A DNA stretch of 5,843 nt from Gammaproteobacteria bacterium (GTDB taxonomy: Bacteria > Pseudomonadota > Gammaproteobacteria > Pseudomonadales > Pseudohongiellaceae): assembly GCA_016762975.1 (NCBI GenBank), contig JAESUV010000036.1:1741-7583 (forward strand), written 5' to 3'. The notes below the pieces were generated by a model. That model made no database searches and had not been told where the DNA came from. It saw only the letters and a program-made list of their open reading frames with translations. The position numbers and the translations under genes are program-made. Below, piece after piece: positions 1 to 5,843 of the stretch. How positions within the stretch are numbered: position 1 is the stretch's first letter; each line of letters begins with the position of its first letter.

Positions 1-1
1 A

Positions 2-1237
2 CTCCTGCTGATCTCAAACTCTGGCGTCTTCAGCCTCTCCTCGTCGCTCGAAGGTTACAGGGGCAACATCAAGCAACTGCTGGAGTGGGAGTTGATTGCC
101 GCCGTACCCGATCTAGAAAAAGTGCAGTTTATTACCAACTTACAAGATATCGACAAGGACGGAGAGATAGACCTGCTGCTGCCCGGCGACGGCGTCTACG
201 GCCTGTTCAAAGGCAGAGGCAATGAAGTCTTTGAGCTAGTCTCCACCTTCAGCACAGACAATGACTCTCTGTCAGCCACGCAACGAGGTGGCAGCAACTC
301 AGGCATGAATGCTCGAATCGGCATCAATGCAAAAGAAGGTGTCGTTATCGAGCTGAACGTCGAATCCAGTTCGTATTTCGACGGTTTCGTCGAGCAATGG
401 GATGCGAATGAAGAACCTGCACGTTCTTTACTACGCTCCGAGAGCTGGATGCCAACCGCAATCACCGCTCAGCTAAATGCCGACACGCTTGTCGACATCG
501 CTTACATCAATCAGGGTGCGGACGGCCTAGGACAGCTGAACTTTCATTTTCAAGATGCGCAGAATGGCTTCAACAGTGAACCAGACTGGACCGGCAGCAT
601 AGATACACGGGGCGATTTGCAACTGGTTGATATGGACAATGACAAACTGCTCGATCTGCTGCGTATAACTGGAGAAGGAAACGACCGTAGCGCCTATTTC
701 TATCGCAATCAGAACGGCTCTTTCGATCTAGAACAACCGAATCAGGTCATGCGCTTCTCGGGCTACGATGTACGGCTCAATATAATTCCACTAGAGCAAG
801 GCTCCAGGGCGCTACTAAATGTTAGCTACTATACAATTCCTGTAATCGATGCGATTCGCAACGCGAGCATCAATCGTTCCCAGCTATTATTTGCAAGCGA
901 CAATGCTGGAGAGAATCAATTTTTCAACCGACGCCCCAATTCCAAGCTCGACGAAAGTTTTTCGGCGGCGAATGTACGCGGCCTATCGGAGCAGATGTCC
1001 CTGCAATACGATATCGATGGCGACGGCCGCAAAGATGCGATCTTTGTTACTGAGAACGGCACACTTGCTGCCAAGAAAATCAACGAAGACCTGACTATCG
1101 AGAGCGAGCCGTTCTGGGAATATGTCTCTGTAAACACTGTCTTCGAATTTCAGGTGCTGCAACTAAACCAAGACAGCAAGCCCGACCTATTGCTACGCCA
1201 CGGCACCTCGACCACATTCTTGGTGGCCGCACCATGA
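2..1237 (+). CDS. FG-GAP/VCBS repeat protein, 5' end missing (partial)
   Basis: The reading frame is open from base 2, so the gene begins upstream of the window. A TTG at 92 is an internal leucine codon, not a convincing start. The visible 411 residues contain calcium-loop-like motifs of the FG-GAP/VCBS type: DIDKDGEID (residues 49-57), QLNADTLVD (157-165), DMDNDKLLD (210-218), DIDGDGRKD (337-345) and QLNQDSKPD (387-395). Residues 1-12 (LLLISNSGVFSL) look like the strand part of a further repeat. Two of the five loops have Q at the first acidic position and no G at position six, so they may not bind metal. Such repeats usually fold as beta-propeller blades in secreted or surface proteins. Residues 301-315 hold an NxGE...F-x-RRP-x-x-K module also found in the next gene. 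The stop overlaps the next start by four bases, implying co-translation. The exact function is unknown; the family call is firm, the role is not. Confidence 0.85.
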   Translation, partial: LLLISNSGVFSLSSSLEGYRGNIKQLLEWELIAAVPDLEKVQFITNLQDIDKDGEIDLLLPGDGVYGLFKGRGNEVFELVSTFSTDNDSLSATQRGGSNSGMNARIGINAKEGVVIELNVESSSYFDGFVEQWDANEEPARSLLRSESWMPTAITAQLNADTLVDIAYINQGADGLGQLNFHFQDAQNGFNSEPDWTGSIDTRGDLQLVDMDNDKLLDLLRITGEGNDRSAYFYRNQNGSFDLEQPNQVMRFSGYDVRLNIIPLEQGSRALLNVSYYTIPVIDAIRNASINRSQLLFASDNAGENQFFNRRPNSKLDESFSAANVRGLSEQMSLQYDIDGDGRKDAIFVTENGTLAAKKINEDLTIESEPFWEYVSVNTVFEFQVLQLNQDSKPDLLLRHGTSTTFLVAAP

Positions 1238-2922
1238 TTCGCCTAGCCTCAATCACACAAGCGTTGTCTGGCATTGCCTTGATGATTAGCTGTGTAGCAG
1301 CGCCTGCTGCTGAGCTGAGTTTCAATCGGCAAGAATTCAAGCTACCACTGGACACAGAGAAGCTCGTTGTCGCCGACCTCAATGGAGACGGCTTATTTGA
1401 ACTCTTAGCGGTAGTAGAGAAAGGTTTACAGATCTATTTTCAGACCGAGAATGGCTTCGATTTCGACAGCAACACCCGCATCGAGTTTCCTGGACAATCC
1501 GTAGGCTGGGATCTAAGTACGCAGTATGGCGCTGCGGGTAGCACAGCTATCATCGCACTGATCGACGGCAAAGAAGTCCTGGTCTGGTCAAGCGAAAATC
1601 AAACACTGCTCGCGCCACAGGTCATCAAATCAAACTTGAATGGATTTTTAAGCAAGGGTGTAAACCGCCTGCATTTTTCAAGAGACATAAACGGTGACGA
1701 CATCGACGACTTCTTGATTCCTGGCGCGGGCGTTATCAATCTTCACATTAGTAACGGGCGCGCCTCCGCCGGTGGCTACGACTATCAAGCCCCTCTTAGT
1801 GTGCGCTCTGAGTTGCGCATGCGCACGAACCTGAACGAGGACAACCTAGAGCGACGCACCGGCCAGTCTATTCGCATTCCTATGATGGAACTCAGAGACG
1901 TCAACGGCGATGGCTTCGATGATCTGGTTTCTCGCACGGAAGAAGAATTAAACGTGTTTATCGCCAACGCGAACGCCGCCGCCTATTTTCCTAGTGAGGC
2001 TAGTTATTCTCTTAACATTCTGGAGATAGAGGAAAGGCTGGGCGAGTTTAATATTGAAGATTTGGATTTTTCCAATCTTACTGGGCTACTGGCCCTTACC
2101 CACGAAGAGATTCTCGAGGATGTCGACGGCGACGGCATAGACGACCTGCTGCTTCGAGAGGGAGGTAAAGTGTCACTTTTTATGGGCAGCGATCAGGGCA
2201 TGAATTTCGCACAACCGCGTCAAGTTCTTCGATCTGGAGGCAATGTACTAGGCACGTTCTTACAAGACGAAAACGAAGACGGATTAAAAGACCTCTGGCT
2301 CTGGCGAGTTGAAAGCATCTCCGTCGGCGACATCTTCGTCTGGCTTGCTCTGTCTGGCAGCATCGCCATAGAAGCCTTCATCTATCCAAACGATGGAGAA
2401 AGATTCGCACGCCGACCTTCACGCAAGGTAACTATCGATCTGAAATTTCCTTCAGTTATCAGCCTGACATCAACCTTCAGAGACATAGAACGGGAGCTCG
2501 ACGAAGCGCGCTCCACTGAAGAAACTTTCAGTAGTCTCGCCAGCCTGGACGAGCACACCGAACAGCAAGATCTCATTGTGATGGTTAGAAATCAGGTACA
2601 ATTTTTCCTGAATAGCATTCAAGCAGAGGACGTGCCCGACAACGAAGCTGATTCGTTTCTCGGTGCGCTGGACTATTCTCGAGAGCGCGACAACTACGAA
2701 TTCAATATTCGCGACGTTATCGAGAACATCGTCATTGGAGGCAATCGTCACTTGGATGCAGTCGCCGGCAGAACTGCCGACTCTACAATCGAGTTGAGCC
2801 AAAACGTTGTAAATGGCGAACTAATTCCAGTCACGCTCAACAAGGATGACCGCGATGATGTCATCATCTTTACCGAGACAGACAGTAGTCACATTCGGGG
2901 ATTGCTGTTACTCTCGAATTGA
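1234..2922 (+). CDS. Secreted FG-GAP/VCBS repeat protein
   Basis: This is a complete 562-residue gene. The ATG lies inside the upstream stop (ATGA), with a GGTGG sequence seven bases before it as a possible ribosome site. Residues 1-25 form a Sec signal peptide: R3, a hydrophobic stretch to about V21, and an A-P-A site ending at A25. A weaker lipobox-like reading (M-I-S-C20) is less likely. The mature part carries loops DLNGDGLFE (48-56), DINGDDIDD (151-159), DVNGDGFDD (222-230), DVDGDGIDD (296-304) and DENEDGLKD (345-353), each followed by a hydrophobic strand such as VSLFMG or LNVFIA. A worn loop, TLNKDDRDD, sits at 534-542. Between about 385 and 530 there is a less repetitive, charged stretch starting with the F-x-RRP-x-x-K module (391-398). 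The architecture suggests an exported beta-propeller stabilised by calcium. The ligand and function are unknown. It is probably a diverged paralog of its upstream neighbour. Confidence 0.9.
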   Translation: MIRLASITQALSGIALMISCVAAPAAELSFNRQEFKLPLDTEKLVVADLNGDGLFELLAVVEKGLQIYFQTENGFDFDSNTRIEFPGQSVGWDLSTQYGAAGSTAIIALIDGKEVLVWSSENQTLLAPQVIKSNLNGFLSKGVNRLHFSRDINGDDIDDFLIPGAGVINLHISNGRASAGGYDYQAPLSVRSELRMRTNLNEDNLERRTGQSIRIPMMELRDVNGDGFDDLVSRTEEELNVFIANANAAAYFPSEASYSLNILEIEERLGEFNIEDLDFSNLTGLLALTHEEILEDVDGDGIDDLLLREGGKVSLFMGSDQGMNFAQPRQVLRSGGNVLGTFLQDENEDGLKDLWLWRVESISVGDIFVWLALSGSIAIEAFIYPNDGERFARRPSRKVTIDLKFPSVISLTSTFRDIERELDEARSTEETFSSLASLDEHTEQQDLIVMVRNQVQFFLNSIQAEDVPDNEADSFLGALDYSRERDNYEFNIRDVIENIVIGGNRHLDAVAGRTADSTIELSQNVVNGELIPVTLNKDDRDDVIIFTETDSSHIRGLLLLSN

Positions 2923-2930
2923 ATCAATTC
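2916..2930. repeat. 15-base palindrome at the end of the second repeat-protein gene
   Basis: GAATTGA and TCAATTC are perfect 7-base inverted arms around a single A. The left arm contains the TGA stop codon of the preceding gene. With a one-base centre it suits a dimeric protein site better than an RNA hairpin, and no T-run follows it, so it is not an intrinsic terminator. It overlaps the proposed -35 element of the small membrane protein gene. It could also be chance in AT-rich sequence. Confidence 0.4.
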
Positions 2931-2946
2931 TCTCTAACCCTATAAA
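2919..2946 (+). promoter_or_regulatory. Possible sigma70-type promoter for the small membrane protein gene
   Basis: A TATAAA at 2941-2946 (five of six -10 matches) is preceded by TTGAAT at 2919-2924 (four of six -35 matches) with a 16-base spacer. Transcription would start near 2953, about 18 bases before the ATG at 2971. The spacer is slightly short and the -35 weak, so readthrough from the upstream pair is an equal possibility. Confidence 0.3.
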
Positions 2947-2970
2947 ATTGAGACTTTCTGGACATAAACC

Positions 2971-3216
2971 ATGAAGCATGCAGTCTGGATAACCCTTTTG
3001 ATCGCAGTGGTAGTAGTCAATGTAGCTGCCGAACTCGTGTTTTATTTTAGCGGCGTTTACATCGCCATGTTCTACCGCATTGTCTTGATAACCAGCATCA
3101 CTGTCATCTGTGCAGTCTTTGTTGGCGCAGTACTTTTGGTAGGCGTGTTGGAAAAAGAGAAGCCTCTGTCCGGCCATGTACGTGACACTCTCGGCGCCGA
3201 TAAAAAGTCGGACTAG
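2971..3216 (+). CDS. Small two-helix membrane protein, unknown function
   Basis: I do not recognise this 81-residue protein. It has two strongly hydrophobic segments, about residues 4-28 (with the run IAVVVVNVAAELVFYF) and 37-60 (RIVLITSITVICAVFVGAVL), then a charged tail of about 20 residues with EKEK and a KKSD end. Lys2 at the front and the lysine-rich tail suggest both ends face the cytoplasm, with a short periplasmic turn. The ATG follows a weak GGA eight bases upstream. It lies 48 bases after the second repeat-protein gene and on the same strand, so it could be the last gene of that operon or have its own promoter. The opposite strand also has an 89-residue open frame here, but the clean transmembrane pattern on the + strand makes this the better reading. 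No catalytic or binding residues are apparent. Confidence 0.65.
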   Translation: MKHAVWITLLIAVVVVNVAAELVFYFSGVYIAMFYRIVLITSITVICAVFVGAVLLVGVLEKEKPLSGHVRDTLGADKKSD

Positions 3217-3543
3217 TCATCAAGCTGACTGCCCTTTCCTATAACTTAGTGACGTTGTCTATGGCTAGGCTTTCTTCAGTGATGAACTAACTCAAAGCGG
3301 ATCTGGGCAATCTCGCGAGCTCAACTATCCCCACTAATCCTAACAACTAGACCCTTCAGCTAAACCACCGCCACAAGCAATTCAGCCGAGTGAGATGCGC
3401 TTAAATCTCAACCAGCAAACACCGCCTCTCGTTGTGCTTTAGCAAGAAATATGGTTTCATTAATTGCCGTTCCCTGATTGATAACACACAGATATTTAAC
3501 TTATATTTCAATTAGTTAGAAAGAACGCTGGCGATAAAAAAAG
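3217..3543. other. Non-coding stretch between the small membrane gene and the TRAP operon
   Basis: These 327 bases hold no open frame worth calling on either strand and nothing resembling a tRNA, a riboswitch or a terminator with a T-run. The last 80 or so bases are AT-rich and contain the promoter candidate described separately. The length leaves room for regulator sites, but I can point to no convincing operator. Confidence 0.6.
3478..3507 (+). promoter_or_regulatory. Likely sigma70-type promoter of the TRAP operon
   Basis: TTGATA (3478-3483, five of six -35 matches) and TATATT (3502-3507, five of six -10 matches) are separated by 18 bases. Transcription would begin around 3514, giving a leader of about 30 bases before the ATG at 3544. 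It lies in the AT-rich end of a long non-coding gap, just where an operon promoter is expected. Confidence 0.5.
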
Positions 3544-4581
3544 ATGAAAAACAGCGCACTGGCTCTCGTATTTTTATTACTACTTAGTTCCTGTAGCGAT
3601 GAGTTAAATCGAGCACGCCCCTATATACTCACTACTGCAACCACAGGCGGTGCCTTCTATCCTGTCGGAGTTGCCCTTGCCACCATCGCTCATTCACAGC
3701 TCGCGGAAACTCAGGGCATATCCCTCACTGCAATTAGTTCGGCGGGCTCACTCGAGAATGTAAAATTGCTGCGCGACAACCAGGCTCAGTTTGCCATTTT
3801 ACAGGGTCCGTTCGGTGCCTGGTCATGGACTGGCGAAGGGCCGATAAGTTCTCCGCAGACCCATATGCGCAGTGTTAGTGCCCTGTGGCAGAACGTCGAA
3901 CATTTCGTGCTGCTCAGCGAACTTACGACGACCGGTGAGATCATGGACTTGGACACTCTAGAGGACGAGCGTTATGTGCTCGGCGCTAGGAACTCAGGAG
4001 CCGAACAGACCGGCAGATTTATTCTGGAGACGCTTGGCATCGACTACGAAGAAAAAATGAATCTTGCCTATATGGGGTATGGCCCCACAACCAGCGCGAT
4101 TCAAGACGGTAATATCGTTGGCATGAACATCCCCGCAGGCGCGCCCGTTAGCTCAATCACACAGGCCTTTGCCATGCTCGGCGATCGCATAACCGTACTC
4201 AACTGGACACAGGAAGCCCTCGACAAGATAAATGCCCGTTACCCACTATGGGCTTGGTACGAACTTCCTGCGGGCACCTACCCTAATCAAGATAAGCCGA
4301 TACGCACGATAGGTTCACCGAATGTCCTAGTAACGCGTGCTGACATACCTGACGACGTCGTCTATAACGTAACCAAAGTTATCTGGGAGAATCTGGCGAC
4401 CTTGCAGGAAATTCATGGTGCAACCAAGGACATGCGCTTAGAAATCGCTATCGACGGATTGGGCGCTCCTCTGCATCCTGGCGCCATTCGTTACTATAGA
4501 GAGGTGGGGCTCGAAATACCTGAGCGCCTGATACTCGAAGAGTTGACCCCGACTACCGAACCAGCAGACAACGTAGAATAA
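3544..4581 (+). CDS. TAXI-family TRAP transporter substrate-binding protein (lipoprotein)
   Basis: This 345-residue protein captures the substrate outside the inner membrane and hands it to the TRAP permease encoded next door. Family marks are TTGGAFYPVG (residues 33-42), SSAGSLENVKLL (65-76), AQFAILQ (81-87), GARNSGAEQTGRFILETLGI (147-166) and the C-terminal HPGAIRYYREVG (311-322). The length fits the family. Residues 1-17 form a lipoprotein signal with lipobox L-S-S-C17, so the mature protein should be lipid-anchored. S18 follows the cysteine, which under the E. coli +2 rule would not retain it in the inner membrane. A stop (TAA, 3535-3537) lies in frame just upstream, which fixes the start at 3544 or later. 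No strong Shine-Dalgarno is seen. TAXI proteins studied elsewhere bind glutamate-like or other small organic acids; the ligand here is undetermined. The permease gene begins three bases after the stop. Confidence 0.93.
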   Translation: MKNSALALVFLLLLSSCSDELNRARPYILTTATTGGAFYPVGVALATIAHSQLAETQGISLTAISSAGSLENVKLLRDNQAQFAILQGPFGAWSWTGEGPISSPQTHMRSVSALWQNVEHFVLLSELTTTGEIMDLDTLEDERYVLGARNSGAEQTGRFILETLGIDYEEKMNLAYMGYGPTTSAIQDGNIVGMNIPAGAPVSSITQAFAMLGDRITVLNWTQEALDKINARYPLWAWYELPAGTYPNQDKPIRTIGSPNVLVTRADIPDDVVYNVTKVIWENLATLQEIHGATKDMRLEIAIDGLGAPLHPGAIRYYREVGLEIPERLILEELTPTTEPADNVE

Positions 4582-4584
4582 CTC

Positions 4585-5843
4585 ATGAAATCTAACTATC
4601 TGCGCTGGGCCGCATTCTTCTTTGCCCTCTTTCACATCTACTGCAACGTATTCGCTAGCATTTCCGAGCTCTGGCTCTCGGCCATTCACTTCGGCGGTTT
4701 CTGTGCGCTCTGCGCGCTTATTGCCAATGAATCGCCGACCGTGCAGCCCAAGTCAGCCACCTACTGGTTCAACATCTTCCTCGCGGTTGTCTCCGTAGCG
4801 ACATCCGCCTACCTGATCCTGTTTGAGAACGCACTCTATGCTCGAGAAACCGAGTATATTCTCAGCGACTATGTTTTTTCCTTAATCGCCATAGGACTAG
4901 CGATAGAATTTACCCGACGTACTACCGGCTGGTTTATGCCAGTGCTAATTCTGGTCAGTCTGTCCTATATATTATTTCTAGGTCGTTACATTGGAGGCGT
5001 GTTCTCCTTTCCCGGGCTCAGCCTCGAGACCGTGCTGTATCGTAGCTTCTTCACCAGCGAAGGCATGTTTGGGCTCACCGCACAGATATCCTCTACGTTT
5101 GTCTTCATGTTCATTATTTTTGGATCGTTCTTGCTTCGATCTGGCGCTGGCGACTTTATCGTACGGCTGGCTCAGTGCCTGGCCGGGCGCTACACCGGCG
5201 GCGCAGGATTGGTAGCCGTAATCGGCTCCGGATTAATGGGCTCGGTCTCCGGATCTGCCGTCGCCAACACCGTTTCCACCGGTGTGATTACAATTCCGAT
5301 GATGAAAAAATCGGGATTTCCTGGAAAATTTTCAGCAGGAGTTGTCGCCGCCGCATCGACCGGTGGTGCACTAATGCCACCAGTAATGGGAGCTGGCGCC
5401 TTCGTTCTCGCGAGCTATACGCAGATTCCTTATCTGACGATCATCGCCGCCTCTACCCTACCGGCTATCCTCTACTTTCTGACAGTGTGTTACTTCGTGC
5501 GCATCGAAGCAAAGCGTCTGGGCCTGCAGCTCACTCCCGCTGAGGATACAGAGAAAGTCTCGACCGTACTGAAAGAAGGCTGGCATTTCATAATACCCAT
5601 GATCGTTTTGGTAAGTTTCCTCGTCATGGGAAGAACACCAACGAGCTCAGCCGCGTTCGCCATAATCAGCGTCATCGGCGCCTCATGGCTGTCCTCTACC
5701 CCCATGCGACTACCCGATATATTCGATGCCACGGTCGAAGGCGTAAAGACCATGGTATCCACAGCCCTTCTGCTAGTTGCCGTTGGCATCATAATTAATG
5801 TGGTGACGACTACCGGCGTGGGCAACGCATTTTCTCTTATGAT
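4585..5843 (+). CDS. Fused TRAP transporter permease (small plus large subunit), 3' end missing
   Basis: This is the membrane part of the TAXI TRAP importer, driving uptake with an ion gradient. The frame is open from the ATG at 4585 to the window edge (419 residues), and fused TAXI permeases usually have well over 600 residues, so roughly a third or more is missing. Residues 5-24, 29-46, 61-80, 95-109 and 116-133 are hydrophobic and correspond to the small-subunit-like front half. The large-subunit part starts around 160 with SSTFVFMFIIFGSFLLRSGAGD (169-190 region). Diagnostic stretches are GSGLMGSVSGSAVANTVSTG (214-233), ending in IPMMKKSGFP, and ASTGGALMPPVMGAGAF (257-273). These helix-break motifs form the ion and substrate site in the TRAP large subunit. 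The gene starts three bases after the binding-protein stop with no clear ribosome site, which suggests translational coupling. Confidence 0.93.
   Translation, partial: MKSNYLRWAAFFFALFHIYCNVFASISELWLSAIHFGGFCALCALIANESPTVQPKSATYWFNIFLAVVSVATSAYLILFENALYARETEYILSDYVFSLIAIGLAIEFTRRTTGWFMPVLILVSLSYILFLGRYIGGVFSFPGLSLETVLYRSFFTSEGMFGLTAQISSTFVFMFIIFGSFLLRSGAGDFIVRLAQCLAGRYTGGAGLVAVIGSGLMGSVSGSAVANTVSTGVITIPMMKKSGFPGKFSAGVVAAASTGGALMPPVMGAGAFVLASYTQIPYLTIIAASTLPAILYFLTVCYFVRIEAKRLGLQLTPAEDTEKVSTVLKEGWHFIIPMIVLVSFLVMGRTPTSSAAFAIISVIGASWLSSTPMRLPDIFDATVEGVKTMVSTALLLVAVGIIINVVTTTGVGNAFSLM

Noticed and set aside
92..1237. TTG at 92 as the true start of the first repeat protein
   Set aside because: The frame is open to the window edge, and the upstream residues (LLLISNSGVFSL) fit a repeat strand. 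No signal peptide follows the TTG.
2470..2802. 110-codon open frame on the - strand
   Set aside because: It lies wholly inside the second repeat-protein gene, whose calcium-loop motifs and signal peptide are clear. The antisense product shows no domain pattern.
2908..3177. 89-codon open frame on the - strand
   Set aside because: It is polar and cysteine-rich without a domain, and overlaps the + strand frame with two well-formed membrane helices.
3191..3200. Perfect 10-base palindrome TCGGCGCCGA near the end of the small membrane gene
   Set aside because: It is within coding sequence, has no loop and is followed by an A-run rather than a T-run, so it is not a terminator for this strand. A 10-base palindrome can arise by chance.
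3497..3518. Inverted repeat TAACT ... AGTTA flanking the candidate -10 of the TRAP promoter
   Set aside because: The arms are only five bases with a long AT-rich spacer, which is too weak to call an operator.
4991..5543. Two + strand open frames (4991-5215 and 5175-5543) in another frame
   Set aside because: They are shadows of the TRAP permease. Their products are rich in R, S and C without motifs, while the frame starting at 4585 gives diagnostic permease helices throughout.
5490..5825. 111-codon open frame on the - strand
   Set aside because: It is antisense to the permease large-subunit region and lacks any recognisable motif.
1..5843. CRISPR array, tRNA, rRNA, insertion sequence or phage genes
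   Set aside because: No regularly spaced direct repeats, cloverleaf-like sequence, transposase motifs or phage proteins are visible anywhere in the window.

Overview
The window most likely comes from a Gram-negative, probably marine-type gammaproteobacterial chromosome of middling GC. The grounds are Sec and lipoprotein signal peptides, a TAXI-type TRAP importer, and VCBS/FG-GAP propeller proteins. This taxonomic guess rests on general character only; no marker gene is present. All genes read on the + strand.

Left part (1-2922): two adjacent genes encode secreted proteins built from FG-GAP/VCBS-type repeats with calcium-loop motifs (D-x-[DN]-x-D-G-x-x-D). The first is cut by the left window edge and is open from base 2. 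The second starts inside the stop codon of the first (ATGA overlap) and carries its own signal peptide. Both share a short F-x-RRP-x-x-K module, so they look like diverged tandem paralogs. Their role is unknown; an extracytoplasmic binding or adhesion role is only an inference.

Middle part (2923-3543): a small protein with two transmembrane segments (2971-3216), possibly with its own promoter that overlaps a 15-base palindrome at the end of the second repeat-protein gene. A 327-base non-coding stretch follows. It holds no recognisable RNA gene and ends in a good sigma70-like promoter candidate for the next operon.

Right part (3544-5843): a TRAP importer operon of the TAXI family. The first gene encodes the substrate-binding protein, here apparently a lipoprotein. 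Three bases after its stop begins a fused small-plus-large TRAP permease (4585 onward) that runs off the right edge. Together they should make a sodium- or proton-coupled importer for a small organic anion such as a dicarboxylate or amino acid. The substrate cannot be read from the sequence.

I see no mobile element, CRISPR array, tRNA, rRNA or clearly new defence system. The least explained part is the repeat-protein pair with its small membrane neighbour.
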